From: Thraustochytrium sp. TN22
Taxonomy: Eukaryota > Sar > Bigyra > Thraustochytrida > Thraustochytriidae
Assembly: GCA_013306675.1 (NCBI GenBank)
Contig: JABLUY010000188.1
Span: forward strand, 1-64,000
Length of the DNA: 64,000 bases
Direction of reading: 5' to 3'
This document shows, one piece after another, positions 50,153-60,136 of this stretch; position 1 is the stretch's first letter; each line of letters starts with the position of its first letter. The position numbers and the translations under genes were made by a program. The notes under the pieces are model-generated. The model was not told the DNA's origin and did not search any database. It saw only the letters and a program-made list of their open reading frames with translations.

Positions 50153-50587
50153 CGACTGCTGCTCGGATGCCGACGCGCCAGCAGCCTCGTCCTCCTCGCC
50201 CACCACGAGTTTCCGAAAGGTTTCCTGCCGCGAGGCGTCCTCGTCCGCGGGGTCCTTTGCCGCGTCCGCAGCAGCACTGGTCGCTCCCTTGTCATGGCGG
50301 CCGGAGATCTCCTCGCTCGTCAGCGGCGGCGCGCTGGACGCCACAAACATGATGGGCTGCGCCGCTGCCGGCTGCGTGGCTGGCCCACGCACCCTGTCGC
50401 GCCGCGCCGCCCCGTAGGCAGGGTTGAAAATGCCATAGACGCGGTCCGGGTCGTCCTCGCGCCGCGGCCGCTTGCGGCCCGTCGCCGCGCCGGCGAACTC
50501 CTCGTCCTCCTCGGCCAGCTCGCGCAGGCCGTCCTCGTCGTCGCCCTCGTCCTCCTCGGCGCCCGCGTCTGCGTCGCCGCGCCTCAT
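47642..50587 (-). CDS. TFIP11: TFIP11/Ntr1-type G-patch splicing factor
   Basis: 981 residues, single exon. An acidic N-terminal region contains the family stretch RVYGIFNPAYGAARRDRV. A polyQ of about 14 is followed by a G-patch at about residues 178-225 (YGKGGFALKFLQKFNFKGRLG and GISEPLAVKARPERLALGG). A long helical GCFC region fills the rest, with LDLWIVPWLDLLRKAIRSQL, LVAPWRAVLSENTFGRLLVE and FFPRWLQEVRDG matching the C-terminal half of TFIP11. TFIP11 (Ntr1 in yeast) activates the DEAH helicase DHX15/Prp43 through its G-patch to disassemble the intron-lariat spliceosome, and so acts in the nucleus. A run of about 18 Ser and an acidic linker sit mid-protein. It shares a 244 bp divergent promoter with YIPF1/2. 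Confidence 0.92.
50108..50150 (-). repeat. (CAG)n polyglutamine tract in TFIP11
   Basis: Fourteen CTG units on the plus strand, encoding Gln on the TFIP11 strand, just before the G-patch. Confidence 0.95.
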
Positions 50588-50831
50588 GGCGGCGCTCTGC
50601 TTGCAGCGCGCGCGGCCGCGCCCCGCGTGCCTCGCGCCGCGCCTCGCTCGCGCCGCGCGGGCGCCGCGCGAGGAAAGGTATTGGGCGTCGCGGCGCGGTC
50701 TGCCGAGGAGGGCCTGCGGCGCTGCGCGCCTGGCTTGGCAGGCATGGCGCGATTTTTGAATTCAAACACGGTCGCGCAGCCTCGGTCGGCTCCTCCGCTC
50801 CGCTCGGCCGGAGCGCGCGGCGCGCGGCGCG
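50588..50831. promoter_or_regulatory. Divergent TFIP11/YIPF promoter with TTTGAATTCAAA palindrome
   Basis: 244 bp between two start codons. TTTGAATTCAAA (50755-50766) is a perfect 12 bp palindrome, about 65 bp from the YIPF ATG and 170 bp from the TFIP11 ATG. It is the cleanest example of the recurrent AT-rich motif. Confidence 0.55.
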
Positions 50832-51791
50832 ATGTCGCACGACGACCCGTTCGCCGGCGCGGCGGCCTTCGACGACGTGGAGCTGGCGGCGCTGGGGCCC
50901 GGCGGCGCGACACGGCAGCAGCAGGCCGGCGCGGGGGCGCAGCATGACGCGGCCGCCGCGCTGGCAGAGGCCCGCGCTGTGCCGGCCGCCACGGTGCACG
51001 TGACGGGCAGCATGGAGCCTGTGGCGGACCCGGACGCAGGTCTGCCGCCCACGCCCACCGGGTTTCTGGCGCCGCTCAAGGTCGAGTACTACATGCCGTA
51101 CTTCAATGTGGGCGTGACCGAGGTGGCGGATCGCCTCTCGCGCGTCGGCATGCCGTGGAAGAACGACTTCTTCGAGACCGTCGACGGCCGCCCCGACTTG
51201 TACGTGCCGTTCTGGACCTGCGCCACGCTGGTCTTCCTCATCGCGTCCACGAGCAACTTCGCGTCCTGGATCGACCACGACCAGGAGACCTCGGGCCAGG
51301 CGTGGCAGCACGACTTCAAGGTCCTCGGCGTAGGGTCTTCCTTTGTCTTTGGCTTCGCGCTCGCCATGCCGCTCGTGGCTTGGGCGTGCTTCACCTACCT
51401 CGGCGTCTCGACGGCCGGCGTCCGCTTTGCCGAGCTCGCCTGCGTCTACGGCTACTCCATTGTGCCGTTTCTCGCCGCCTGCCTCCTTTGCATCGTCCCC
51501 GCGCTGGAATGGCCCGCCGTGATCTTTGCGCTTCTCTGGTCCGCTGCCTTTCTCATCCGCAACCTCTGGGCGCGGCTCGGCGGCAGCGGTGCTGAGGAGC
51601 ACGGCGGCTACTTGCCGCCCATGGCGCCCGAGGCGGACCAGTCGACCTACGACGCAGACGGCACCTCCATGGACCTCCAGGACCCACAAGGCCGCAAGGT
51701 GGCTGCTGTCCTCTTGGCTGGGGTACTCGGTTTGCACGTGGTCTTTGCCATTGTGCTCAAGCTCAAGTTCTTCGGCCGGGCGAGTACCTGA
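50832..51791 (+). CDS. YIPF1: Yip1-domain Golgi membrane protein (YIPF1/YIPF2 type)
   Basis: 319 residues, single exon. A cytosolic N-terminus of about 100 residues contains YMPYFNVGVTEVADRL. Then comes the family motif RPDLYVPFWTCATLVFLIA opening a five-TM Yip1 domain, with YGYSIVPFLAACLLCIVP as the next conserved block. The C-terminal helix (VAAVLLAGVLGLHVVFAIVL) ends with a short basic tail. Yip1-family proteins bind Rab GTPases and function in ER-Golgi and trans-Golgi membranes. RPDLYGPFW-type wording is typical of the YIPF1/2 branch. The gene is divergent from TFIP11. Confidence 0.9.
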   Translation: MSHDDPFAGAAAFDDVELAALGPGGATRQQQAGAGAQHDAAAALAEARAVPAATVHVTGSMEPVADPDAGLPPTPTGFLAPLKVEYYMPYFNVGVTEVADRLSRVGMPWKNDFFETVDGRPDLYVPFWTCATLVFLIASTSNFASWIDHDQETSGQAWQHDFKVLGVGSSFVFGFALAMPLVAWACFTYLGVSTAGVRFAELACVYGYSIVPFLAACLLCIVPALEWPAVIFALLWSAAFLIRNLWARLGGSGAEEHGGYLPPMAPEADQSTYDADGTSMDLQDPQGRKVAAVLLAGVLGLHVVFAIVLKLKFFGRAST

Positions 51792-52116
51792 TCTGACGCT
51801 TGAAGACATTTAGAAAAGAAAAGGAAAGAAGAAACGGTGACAAGGGAGCACCCAAGGGGAACCGCAAAGCAGACCTTGCTAAAATCGTACATTTGCAATG
51901 ATTCATGACAACATCACGGGCACACACGCTGAACGCATACCCACGAACAAATCACACGGAAGTCACACGATGAAAATCGCCGGGTTTCCAAAGTATCGCC
52001 GTTGACAAGGGAGCACCCAAGGGGAACCGCAAAGCAGACCTTGCTAAAATCGTACATTTGCAATGATTCATAACAACATCACGGGCACACATGCTGAACG
52101 CATACCCGCGAACAAA
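51792..52116. other. Convergent 3' region, YIPF / calpain
   Basis: 325 bp, mostly occupied by the tandem duplication. It is the most AT-rich stretch of its neighbourhood. A purine-rich AAAAGAAAAGGAAAGAAG run lies near 51813-51830. Confidence 0.5.
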
Positions 52117-52167
52117 TCACACGGAAGCCACACGATGAAGATCGCGGGTTTCCAAAGTGTCGCCGAT
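51838..52167. repeat. 165 bp tandem duplication including the calpain 3' end
   Basis: Copy 1 (51838-52002) and copy 2 (52003-52167) start with TGACAAGGGAGCACCCAAGG and differ at about ten positions. Copy 2 contains the last 17 codons and stop of the calpain gene; copy 1 is a diverged non-coding copy of the same segment, carrying an extra base relative to the coding copy. Confidence 0.95.
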
Positions 52168-55100
52168 GAGGCGGACCAGGCGCACATCAGCCTGAGCGTA
52201 CACGTTGACGGTAAAGTCCACGTCCTGGTCGGTGTAAAAAGAAGGTAGAAGCGTGAAGGTCGTGCCACACGGCACATAGGCCTCGAGCGAGACGTCCCTG
52301 GCATCACGGTAGGCGCCCGAGGTGGAGATAACGTCACGACTGCGCACTGGCCCATCACGAAGCACGGGCTGCCCCCCAAGATTGAGGAGCGCCAGGGACA
52401 TGAAGGACTCGTCGCCGCGCGCGGGGCCGACCTGTGTCACGGACACGTACACCTTGGTGTGCGTCGCCTGACCCTCCGAGGCTACAGACAGCTCGAACTG
52501 GTCCGCGTGCGCTCGGGACTCGGCGCTCAGCACGTCGCTGAGCGCGAGCGAGGCCGTGTCACCATCCACATCCGAGCCGCCCTCGTTCATCTCGTCGTCA
52601 TCCTCGTCATCGCTGCTCAGCAGCATCATGTCGTCCTCGTCACTGGTGTCCACCGAGGCGGAGTCGGACTTGGCGTCAGCCTTGACGTCAAAGCTCCTGC
52701 GGAAGAGCGGGCGTGCCGAGCCGCACGCGGAGGCGTGCTTCCAGTCCTGGCGATCGTGAAAGACGCGACAGACGTAGAGCTCCTTGAAGTGCACCACAAA
52801 GTCGTCAAAGCTCATCCAAAAGTCGCTGAGCGTGCTGTCGCCCGTCGCGGAGGACGGCGCCCCGCCGAGGCGCCGACGCATGCGGCGCGTCCAGCTGGTC
52901 GTGTCCTGGGCGCTCCAGCTGCCACTCCAGCGCGCCGTGCCCCACGGGTCGCGCAGCTTGAGCAGACAGTGGTGGCCCTTGGCATCGACCTCCTCCGCGA
53001 TGTCGAGGATCGCGTACGCATGGCCGGGCGTGATGCCCTTGCTACGGTCCGCGCAAGCGTCCTCGCAGGGTAGGTGCGATCCTGCAGCCAGGAGCAGGCG
53101 CTCCTCGCGAAAGCGTTTGAGACGGCGCCAGAGCGCGCCGGACGCCACGAGCTCCAGGTCTTGTTGCAGGTGAAAGACCTGCGAGAAGCCACCCGTGAGG
53201 TCCACAAGTGCCGCGTGCACGTGACCGCCGCGCAGGGCCGCGTACGAGCCGTAGGTCTTGGCAAAGGCCTTCTCCAGCAACATGGGCCAGACGACGCGCG
53301 GGGAGCGAGAACGGCAAAACATGGGTACCGGGAAGAGTCCACTCGCCGCATCCGCCGCGCGGTCGTGTACCTTGCCATCGAGGCTCCAGCTCTGCGAGGC
53401 GCGGCACGGCAGCCGGTCGTCGACGGCGACCTCGACCCACCTTCCGTGCACAAAGAGACAAGCGCGTGCCTCGCCCCGCGAGACGCCCTCCAGACAGGTC
53501 GTCGGCGGCAGCACCTTTTTCATGAGCGTGGGCCAGAGCGCCACGACGCTGATGGCGCTCAGCAGCCAACAATCGCCCACGGAACCCTGCACCACATCGC
53601 GCGGATCAAAGGTGGCGCGATATGCACTCTCCTCAGCCGCCCCGCCTGCGAGCTGCGACGGTCGCACCCAGACGATGTCGTCGATCGATTCTGCCGCGCC
53701 CGTAGCCAGGCTCTGGGCGCCATAGATGCTCGCCGGGCTCGCCGGGAAGCTGGCGTCCACCCACAGCCGCGCATCCTCTGGCGGCCGCTCGTCCTCCGGC
53801 TGCGCGCGCCGCAGCTCGATGCGCTGGCCCGGGCGGGTCTCTGCGCTCGCTGTCGGCACCGCCGGCGCGCCGTCCATCTGCAGCTCCGCGTCTTCATCTA
53901 TCTGGAGGCCCTCGCCGCTGTCGACCTCGAAGCCATCATCGAGCTCGGTCTCATCAAGCCGATCCTTGCTGGCCGTGCCGGGCCCAACAAGGATCCGCGC
54001 AACGTCGGCCTCTCTTCTGTCCTGGGAACGCAGCGCCGACTTGGCCTCCTGGTTGAGCCAAGGCGTGACCTGTAGGGACGGGTGCTGACGCGGCGGCAGG
54101 GCGCCCTTGCCGCTCCTACGGATGAGCGTGCTGCACATGACAAGCAGCTCGTCGAAGAGCGCGCGGTAGCGGACGCTGTCCATCATGTGGCGCTGATTCT
54201 CACACTCGGTCTGGTGCAGCTGCGCGTAGTAGCGCATGAGCTGGCGCGAAGTGGTGATGACCATGACGCCGTCCTCGGCGTCGGCCACCGGCACGCGCAT
54301 CGCCTCTTCCTCATCGTTGTGTTCCCCATGTGGTGGTGTCGCTGGTTCTGCGTCGCGCAGCGCGCCGGGCTCGGCCCGGAAGCTCGTCGCCGACGACGAG
54401 GCGTCCGCGGTGGCGGCGGCGGCGCGGTCCTCCTCCTCTTGAGCACAAGCCTCGTCCGGCTGCGAGTAGAGCTTGACCCAGGCTTCGGTGTCCGGGAGCG
54501 TGCTGCGGGTGTCGTCGCGTCGCACCCAGGATCCCATGAGCGCCTGCTGCGAGATCTCGACGCTGCGGTCGACGGCGACATTCATGGTGACCTCAAAGAT
54601 AGCCTCGAGCTTCTCCGCCTGAGCTTCAGCCCTCTCGAACTGCAAAGTGACGAGGTTGCGGCGGAAGCGCACGAGGCGCGCGAGCGAGCGGTCGAGTGCG
54701 AAGATGAAGAGGAAGCAGTAGAGCAGCGAGCTGACGACGGCGCTAACGTTGGATTCGCGCCAAACGCTGTACAGATAAGCAATGATCTGCGTCGCAAAGA
54801 CCGCGGAGAGCACGATGCCGGTCTCGCCAAAGGGCACGATGCGCAGCGCGCCACCGCGCTGGTCCACTGTATACTCGACGCCTGGGACGCCCATGAGGGA
54901 GGAGCTGAGCGTGAAGCCGCGAAAGGCGATGGAGGGCACGGGGCGGTGCGCCAGGACGACGCCGATGGCAGTGACGGCCGCGACGAGCAGCACGAACGCG
55001 AGCAGAATGAGGTGCGCGACCGGCGGAGCGAGGCGGAGCACCATGTAGAGCGCAATGCCGAGCGCCATATAGACGATGACGACCCGCGGGTAGGCGGCGA

Positions 55101-57396
55101 GCGGCTGGCGCAAAGCCGTATAGGCAGCAACACCGAGGCTGACGAGCAGCACGAGGACGACCACGACCGCGGCCTCCACGAAGGTGGAAAATGCGAGTGC
55201 CGTGATAAAGGAGGAGACCACGACGCCGGCGGCGGCGAGCAGTACGAGAGGGGTGCGACGGCGGCGATCGTGATAGAGCGTGCCAAGGAAGACGGAGGAG
55301 GAGAGCGCCGCGCTGACAAAGGCGAGCGGGCTGCCGAGGATGGCCTCGGTGATGGTGAGGGTGCCGTGGAGAAAGAGCAGCACGATGAGCTCAGGGTTGC
55401 CGGCGGCGACGAGCGTATTGCACCAGCTCTGCGCGGCGAGGAGGCCGGCGACGAGCGACCAGAGCGCCACCACCGGGACCGCGACCCCCTTGGGCTGCGT
55501 GGTTGGGGATATCTCGTTGATGAGGTAAGGCATGGCGAAGAGCGCGGCATTGGCGAACAGGAAGCAGGCGAGCACGGCGGCGTTGCGCCAGGGGCGCGTG
55601 CGCACCCAAAAGGCAAAGTCCGCTTCGACCCAGAGATGGTGCATCCAGACGCAGGCGGCAATGGCCGGGAGCAGGAGTGCGACGTAGGCGAGGAGGACAC
55701 TGGCGATGGAGGTCGGTAGCAGACCGGTCTGCGTGACGAAACAGGCGAGGCCGACATCGGCGACGTAGACGGCAACCAAAATGAGGCAATAGCCAAGAGT
55801 GGGCTCACCGCTGTTGGGGCGGCGCAGCGCCTCGGTCAGGTGAAGCGCGACGCAGGCGATGAGGAGGAAGCAGGCGACGCCGAGATGCCAGAGCGGCACG
55901 AGGTTGCCCCACAGTGGGAAGACCATGATGTCTTCCTCGTCGGTATGCGTGGCGAAGTGCAAGTGGCCGTTGGACTCGGACTGCGCCACGAGGGCGGTGA
56001 GTATCGCGAAGTAGCCGCAGAGCACGACGCCGGCGAACTCGCGCGCGAAGATGGTTATCCTGGCGGGCAAGCACGCGCAGCACGAGCCGGGTTCGCGCGC
56101 CGCAGCGCGGCGCAGGGCGCGGCCGTGGTTGCCGCGCACGTCGCGGTCCACGTAGGATGGCAGGAGAATCCAGACAACGTAGCAGAGACCGGTGAGCGCC
56201 GCGAGGCTCTGCGCAATGAACCAAGCCTGACTTGGCGTGGAGAGCAGGACGGCACGCACGCCGAGCAGAACGATGGCAAGGGGCGTGGCTTCCATGCCGC
56301 CGACGTGGATGCGCATGCCGCCGAAGACGGTGGTGACGTGCGAGGTCCAGAACTTGGCGAGGAAGAGCAGGTCGGTGAGGAAGATGGTGACGCTCTCGAA
56401 GAAGATGTAAGACTTGCCGGTTGTATGCATGTGTACGGCAGCGAGGATGAGAAGGATGGCGACCGAGGCCGCGTAATAGGCGAGGAAGGCTCTTCGCAGG
56501 CGGCGGCGGTAGGCGCGCAGGTTGCTGCCGATGTCGGCGAGCACGCGCTCGGCGCGCGGCGGGCTGCCTGCGTAGCGCATGCGCAGCTCGGCGCGCTGCA
56601 CGTGCGCCTCGATCATGATATCGTGCGAGGCGTGAATGTACAGGTCGGCGTAGTAGAGCGCCGCGACGAGAAAGAACATACTCAGCGTCATGGGCACCCA
56701 GCTGCCGGAGAGCGGCCACCAGACGTCCACGATGCGCCAGGGTCTCTCGCGCAATTCCTCGCAAAAGGCAGACTCGTACTCGCTGACGGTGGGCGCCTGG
56801 TCGGAGCAGCGGCCGAAGGGGACGAGGAAGACGTCCGAGAGCAGCGCCAGCGCGCCGGCCAGGCAGCCCAGCCCGAGCACCGTGGCGCGCAGGTACACCT
56901 CGCTAGAGGTGGGCGGCGCGGCCTCGCAGCTGCGCTGCACGGGGCTCAGTATGGAGGCGAGCGAGGCCGCATGCAGCATCCATATTCGGCCCGCCAGCAC
57001 GGCGGCCACGCACGAGCCGGCGAAGAAGACGCCCGACACGCGCCGCTGCACGAAGTCGCCCCAGCGCGGGCTCTCCCACGCGAGGCCCACCAGGGCGGCG
57101 TAAAAGCCCATGGTGGCCAGCAGCAGCAGCGCCACGCCGGCCTGCGTCGCCTGCAGCGCCCTGTAAAACACACGGAGCGACATGGACGCGCCTCCCTTGG
57201 CGCGTAGCCATGCGCCCACGTGGCCGGGCAGCAGCCACCACCGGTACTGCACGCGCTCCAGCACCACGACCAGCGCCAGCGTACATCCCACGAAGCCGAG
57301 CAGCGCGCCCACGGCCGCGCCGCCCGCGCCGCCTGGCAGCGCCTCCACGGCGCCGGCCACCGTCTCCACGTGCGTCTCCTCCGGATCCTGCGTCAT
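52117..57396 (-). CDS. DEK1: DEK1-type membrane calpain (TML-calpain)
   Basis: 1759 residues from the ATG at 57396 (MTQDPEETHVETV), single exon. Residues about 20-905 contain some 22-23 hydrophobic segments, matching the multi-pass MEM region of plant DEK1. A cytosolic linker follows (about 905-1215), then a calpain CysPc domain: Cys near 1274 in VQGSVGDCWLLSA, His near 1458 in ITPGHAYAI, and the third triad position near 1481 in LRDPWG, which is Asp where calpains normally have Asn. A C-terminal C2-like domain (about 1590-1759) carries a long acidic insert. DEK1 acts at the plasma membrane in plant cell-fate and wall signalling; related proteins occur in protists. The protease function is inferred and the Asp makes activity uncertain. 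The frame continues upstream without another ATG. Confidence 0.9.
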   Translation of the reverse strand: MTQDPEETHVETVAGAVEALPGGAGGAAVGALLGFVGCTLALVVVLERVQYRWWLLPGHVGAWLRAKGGASMSLRVFYRALQATQAGVALLLLATMGFYAALVGLAWESPRWGDFVQRRVSGVFFAGSCVAAVLAGRIWMLHAASLASILSPVQRSCEAAPPTSSEVYLRATVLGLGCLAGALALLSDVFLVPFGRCSDQAPTVSEYESAFCEELRERPWRIVDVWWPLSGSWVPMTLSMFFLVAALYYADLYIHASHDIMIEAHVQRAELRMRYAGSPPRAERVLADIGSNLRAYRRRLRRAFLAYYAASVAILLILAAVHMHTTGKSYIFFESVTIFLTDLLFLAKFWTSHVTTVFGGMRIHVGGMEATPLAIVLLGVRAVLLSTPSQAWFIAQSLAALTGLCYVVWILLPSYVDRDVRGNHGRALRRAAAREPGSCCACLPARITIFAREFAGVVLCGYFAILTALVAQSESNGHLHFATHTDEEDIMVFPLWGNLVPLWHLGVACFLLIACVALHLTEALRRPNSGEPTLGYCLILVAVYVADVGLACFVTQTGLLPTSIASVLLAYVALLLPAIAACVWMHHLWVEADFAFWVRTRPWRNAAVLACFLFANAALFAMPYLINEISPTTQPKGVAVPVVALWSLVAGLLAAQSWCNTLVAAGNPELIVLLFLHGTLTITEAILGSPLAFVSAALSSSVFLGTLYHDRRRRTPLVLLAAAGVVVSSFITALAFSTFVEAAVVVVLVLLVSLGVAAYTALRQPLAAYPRVVIVYMALGIALYMVLRLAPPVAHLILLAFVLLVAAVTAIGVVLAHRPVPSIAFRGFTLSSSLMGVPGVEYTVDQRGGALRIVPFGETGIVLSAVFATQIIAYLYSVWRESNVSAVVSSLLYCFLFIFALDRSLARLVRFRRNLVTLQFERAEAQAEKLEAIFEVTMNVAVDRSVEISQQALMGSWVRRDDTRSTLPDTEAWVKLYSQPDEACAQEEEDRAAAATADASSSATSFRAEPGALRDAEPATPPHGEHNDEEEAMRVPVADAEDGVMVITTSRQLMRYYAQLHQTECENQRHMMDSVRYRALFDELLVMCSTLIRRSGKGALPPRQHPSLQVTPWLNQEAKSALRSQDRREADVARILVGPGTASKDRLDETELDDGFEVDSGEGLQIDEDAELQMDGAPAVPTASAETRPGQRIELRRAQPEDERPPEDARLWVDASFPASPASIYGAQSLATGAAESIDDIVWVRPSQLAGGAAEESAYRATFDPRDVVQGSVGDCWLLSAISVVALWPTLMKKVLPPTTCLEGVSRGEARACLFVHGRWVEVAVDDRLPCRASQSWSLDGKVHDRAADAASGLFPVPMFCRSRSPRVVWPMLLEKAFAKTYGSYAALRGGHVHAALVDLTGGFSQVFHLQQDLELVASGALWRRLKRFREERLLLAAGSHLPCEDACADRSKGITPGHAYAILDIAEEVDAKGHHCLLKLRDPWGTARWSGSWSAQDTTSWTRRMRRRLGGAPSSATGDSTLSDFWMSFDDFVVHFKELYVCRVFHDRQDWKHASACGSARPLFRRSFDVKADAKSDSASVDTSDEDDMMLLSSDDEDDDEMNEGGSDVDGDTASLALSDVLSAESRAHADQFELSVASEGQATHTKVYVSVTQVGPARGDESFMSLALLNLGGQPVLRDGPVRSRDVISTSGAYRDARDVSLEAYVPCGTTFTLLPSFYTDQDVDFTVNVYAQADVRLVRLIGDTLETRDLHRVASV

Positions 57397-59697
57397 CCCG
57401 CCGTCCGCGCGCGCGCCGCACGCGCGCGCGCGCGCTCTCCAGCCAGGCGCCGCGTCGCCCGCGTCGCCCGCGTCGCCCGCGTCAAGTTCGAACACCCCGC
57501 GCCCTCTGCCCCGGTCCCGCCCGCCCGGCCGCGCTCGCCGCCAGCGCTGCGCCGCGCCGCGCCTCGCCGCGCCGCGCCGCGCTGCGCGGCCCGTGCGCCG
57601 CGCCGCGCCGCGCCGCGCGCCGCGCGCCGCCGTTCTGCGCGCCGCCGCCGCCCGCGCGCGCGCGCGTCCTCCGGCCCCGCCTCCTCCTGCGAGGCCGCCG
57701 CCCTATCCCGCAATAGGCCGGTAGCCTCGGGGTCCGCTGCTGCCGGCCCGCGCCGCGCCGTTCCTCCGTTCCTTCGCCCGCGGAACGCCTGTTCTCCCCG
57801 GCTCGCCGGGGAACGGAACGACGTTCGCGGGCGGCAGCGGCGTTCCGCGCGGGGCGGTGTGCGGGCGGCGTCCGCGCGTGTCATGATCACTGGCAATGAT
57901 CATCATCACTGAGTCACGGTCGGTGCGCGGCTGCGCAGTGCGCTGCGCTGCGCTTCCTTCCGGGAGTGCTTCCTTCCTTTCCCCGCGGGTTCCTGGCAGG
58001 CGGAGGCAGGCACGAGCTGGCAGCGGCGCGGCCTCGGCGTCAGGGCCGCGGCGGCGTGACGCGCCGCGCCGCGACGAGGCTGTGTAGATGATGCGCATCA
58101 TGATGCGCGGGCGAGCCTGAGGCGGTCCGCAGCCGGCGCGGGCTCAAGGCGCCGCAGGTCGCCTGGCGGCGCGCTCGTGGGCGTGGGCTCGCGCGGATCC
58201 AGCATGGCTAGCATGACGCCGCCCTTCGATTCGATGGGCGCCGATGGTGATGGCTGCACACGGCCTGTGAACCGCGGGGCGCCATTGTTTCGCGACGTCC
58301 GCGGATGCGTGCACCGCTGCCCAGGCTGCTTGCTTCGAGCGAGTCTTGATCGCGATCTTGGCGCGAAAGACGCTTCCAGCGTCGACCGCCGCGGCCACCG
58401 CTGGCGGCGACGTCGCGTCGCGGGCCGGGGTTGTCGCGGTCGCAGCAGCCAGCGCTGCGCCGCGACTGGGGCCCGAGAGGAACCCGGCGAGACTGACGCT
58501 GTGCGCGGCGGAGGTAAGCTTCTCCGGGTTGCTAGTGCTTGCCGCGCTGGCGCCCGCGGGCTGGGGTCGCAAGCGGTCTGGGCGGACCGCGCGCCTGCGC
58601 CGACCTGCTCGGACCCATGCTGCCGCAGGGACATGTGGGCCCCGCAGCGCCCACCGCTGCCATCGGCATCTCGAAACACACCACCGGTCGCGCCCGCGGG
58701 CGTGCGCCGCACTCGCCTGCGACTTGTCGCCTCGCGCGGCTTCGCCTCGCCTCGCCCCGCCTCGCCTCGCCTCGCCCCGCCGCGCCGGCGCCTGCCTGCC
58801 TGCCTGCCACGCCTCTGCTCAGGACCGCCGGTGCCCGAGGCGGGCCCTGGCCACCCCGCGAGGCGCCCGCCCAGGAACCCAGCCACTCAAGCTCCGGAGC
58901 CTCGAAGAAACCACCCACCCGGACTCGAACGAAGGCAGCGAAGGACCAACGCGGACCAACGAAGAAATGAAATGCAGCATACAGGCAGCGAGCGTCCAGC
59001 CTGAGGCAGCCGAGGCCGCCAGAACGAACACAAAAGCCGCCGCCGTTGGCCATGCTTGGCCATGCTTGGCGCGCTCGGAGGCCGCCAACGCTCGGGCGAC
59101 GAACCAACTGCGCCCCCGAGCCGCGCGAGGCTCGCTGCCGCCAGCCGCTGCCGCTGCCGGCGCCGCCCTCCGCCTGCGCGGCGCCAAGCTACCGCCCGCG
59201 AGGAAGCGGCGCGGGGAGCTGAGCCGAGCCGCGCTGCGCGGCAGGTGCACGGCGCGGGGCGCGGGTGGCCTGTGCTGCTCTGCCGCGCCGCGCCGCGCCG
59301 CGCCGCGCTGCCTGCCTGCCTGCGGCGCGGCGGCGCGGAGCCCAAGCGCTGCCAGCCGCCGCGAGGTCGTCGCCCGCGGCGAGACCAAGGCGTCGCGCGC
59401 GGCCGGCGGCGCGGCGAGCAGAAGCTAACTTGCTTCGAGCTGCGCGCTGCTGGCGAAAGCCGCGCGGCAGGAAGGCAGAGCGAGGGAGGGACGGAGCGCG
59501 CCGCGCGAGCAGCGGGAGCTGCTGAGGGAGGAGCGGCGGTCTCGGTCTGGGCGCTGCTCTGCTCTTCTCTGCTGAGTCTGCTCAGCGGCGGCGCGGCAGC
59601 GCGGCAGACCCCGTTCGAACGAACGACCCGCGCGCTTCTGAAAAGGCGCGGCGGCCCGAGGCAGAGCGCGCGCAGGCGCGCAGGCGCGCAGGCGCGC

Positions 59698-59731
<34 letters not shown>

Positions 59732-60136
59732 GGCAGGCGCGTGCGGGTGCCGGAGCGGCAGCGCGCAATTCGCACGAGGCGGAATCGAAGGCGCGCGCAC
59801 GCAGCGTCAGCACGGGGGCTGGCCAGGCAGACAGACAGACGCGGCAGACAGGCAACAGACGGCGAAGCTCCGGCGCGGAGCGGCGACGCCGGCGAGGCGA
59901 GAGCGCCAGCGGCGGCGGCGGCGGGCGAGAGCTCGCGCTGCGGACAAGCAGGCAGGCAGACGAGGACCGGGCCGCGGGCCCGCCAGCAGGGCCGAGCGGG
60001 TGCATCGAGCGGCGCGGGCAGGGGACACGCGGAGGTCTCCCCGCGCAGGTAGCCCGCGAGGTGGCTGCAGGTAGAGCGCAGTAGCGGCGCGCGAGCAGGC
60101 AGGCAGGCAGGCGGGCAGGCGGGCAAGGAGGAGACG
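57397..60136. other. Long divergent intergenic region, calpain / SWEET
   Basis: 2.7 kb without a supported gene. GTTCGAAC (57486-57493) lies about 90 bp upstream of the calpain ATG. Other items are GCCGC pentamers (57540-57620), a perfect hairpin CCCCGGC-TC-GCCGGGG (57797-57812), the 14 bp palindrome ATGATGCGCATCAT (58087-58100), GCAGGC runs near the SWEET start and (GGC)n at 59705-59735. Around 58200-58520 both strands stay open and a GAGGTAAGC donor-like site occurs (58511-58519). A small spliced gene there cannot be excluded. Confidence 0.45.

Noticed and set aside
57397-57495. Longer calpain N-terminus starting FELDAGDAGD
   Set aside because: The extended frame starts at GTG and consists of GACGCGGGC-type repeats; the ATG at 57396 is preferred.
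58177-59004. Plus-strand frames with a GAGGTAAGC donor-like site, and an opposing minus-strand frame at 58144-58572
   Set aside because: Neither strand gives a recognisable protein; the minus frame begins with TTG, and no matching acceptor and second exon could be made convincing.
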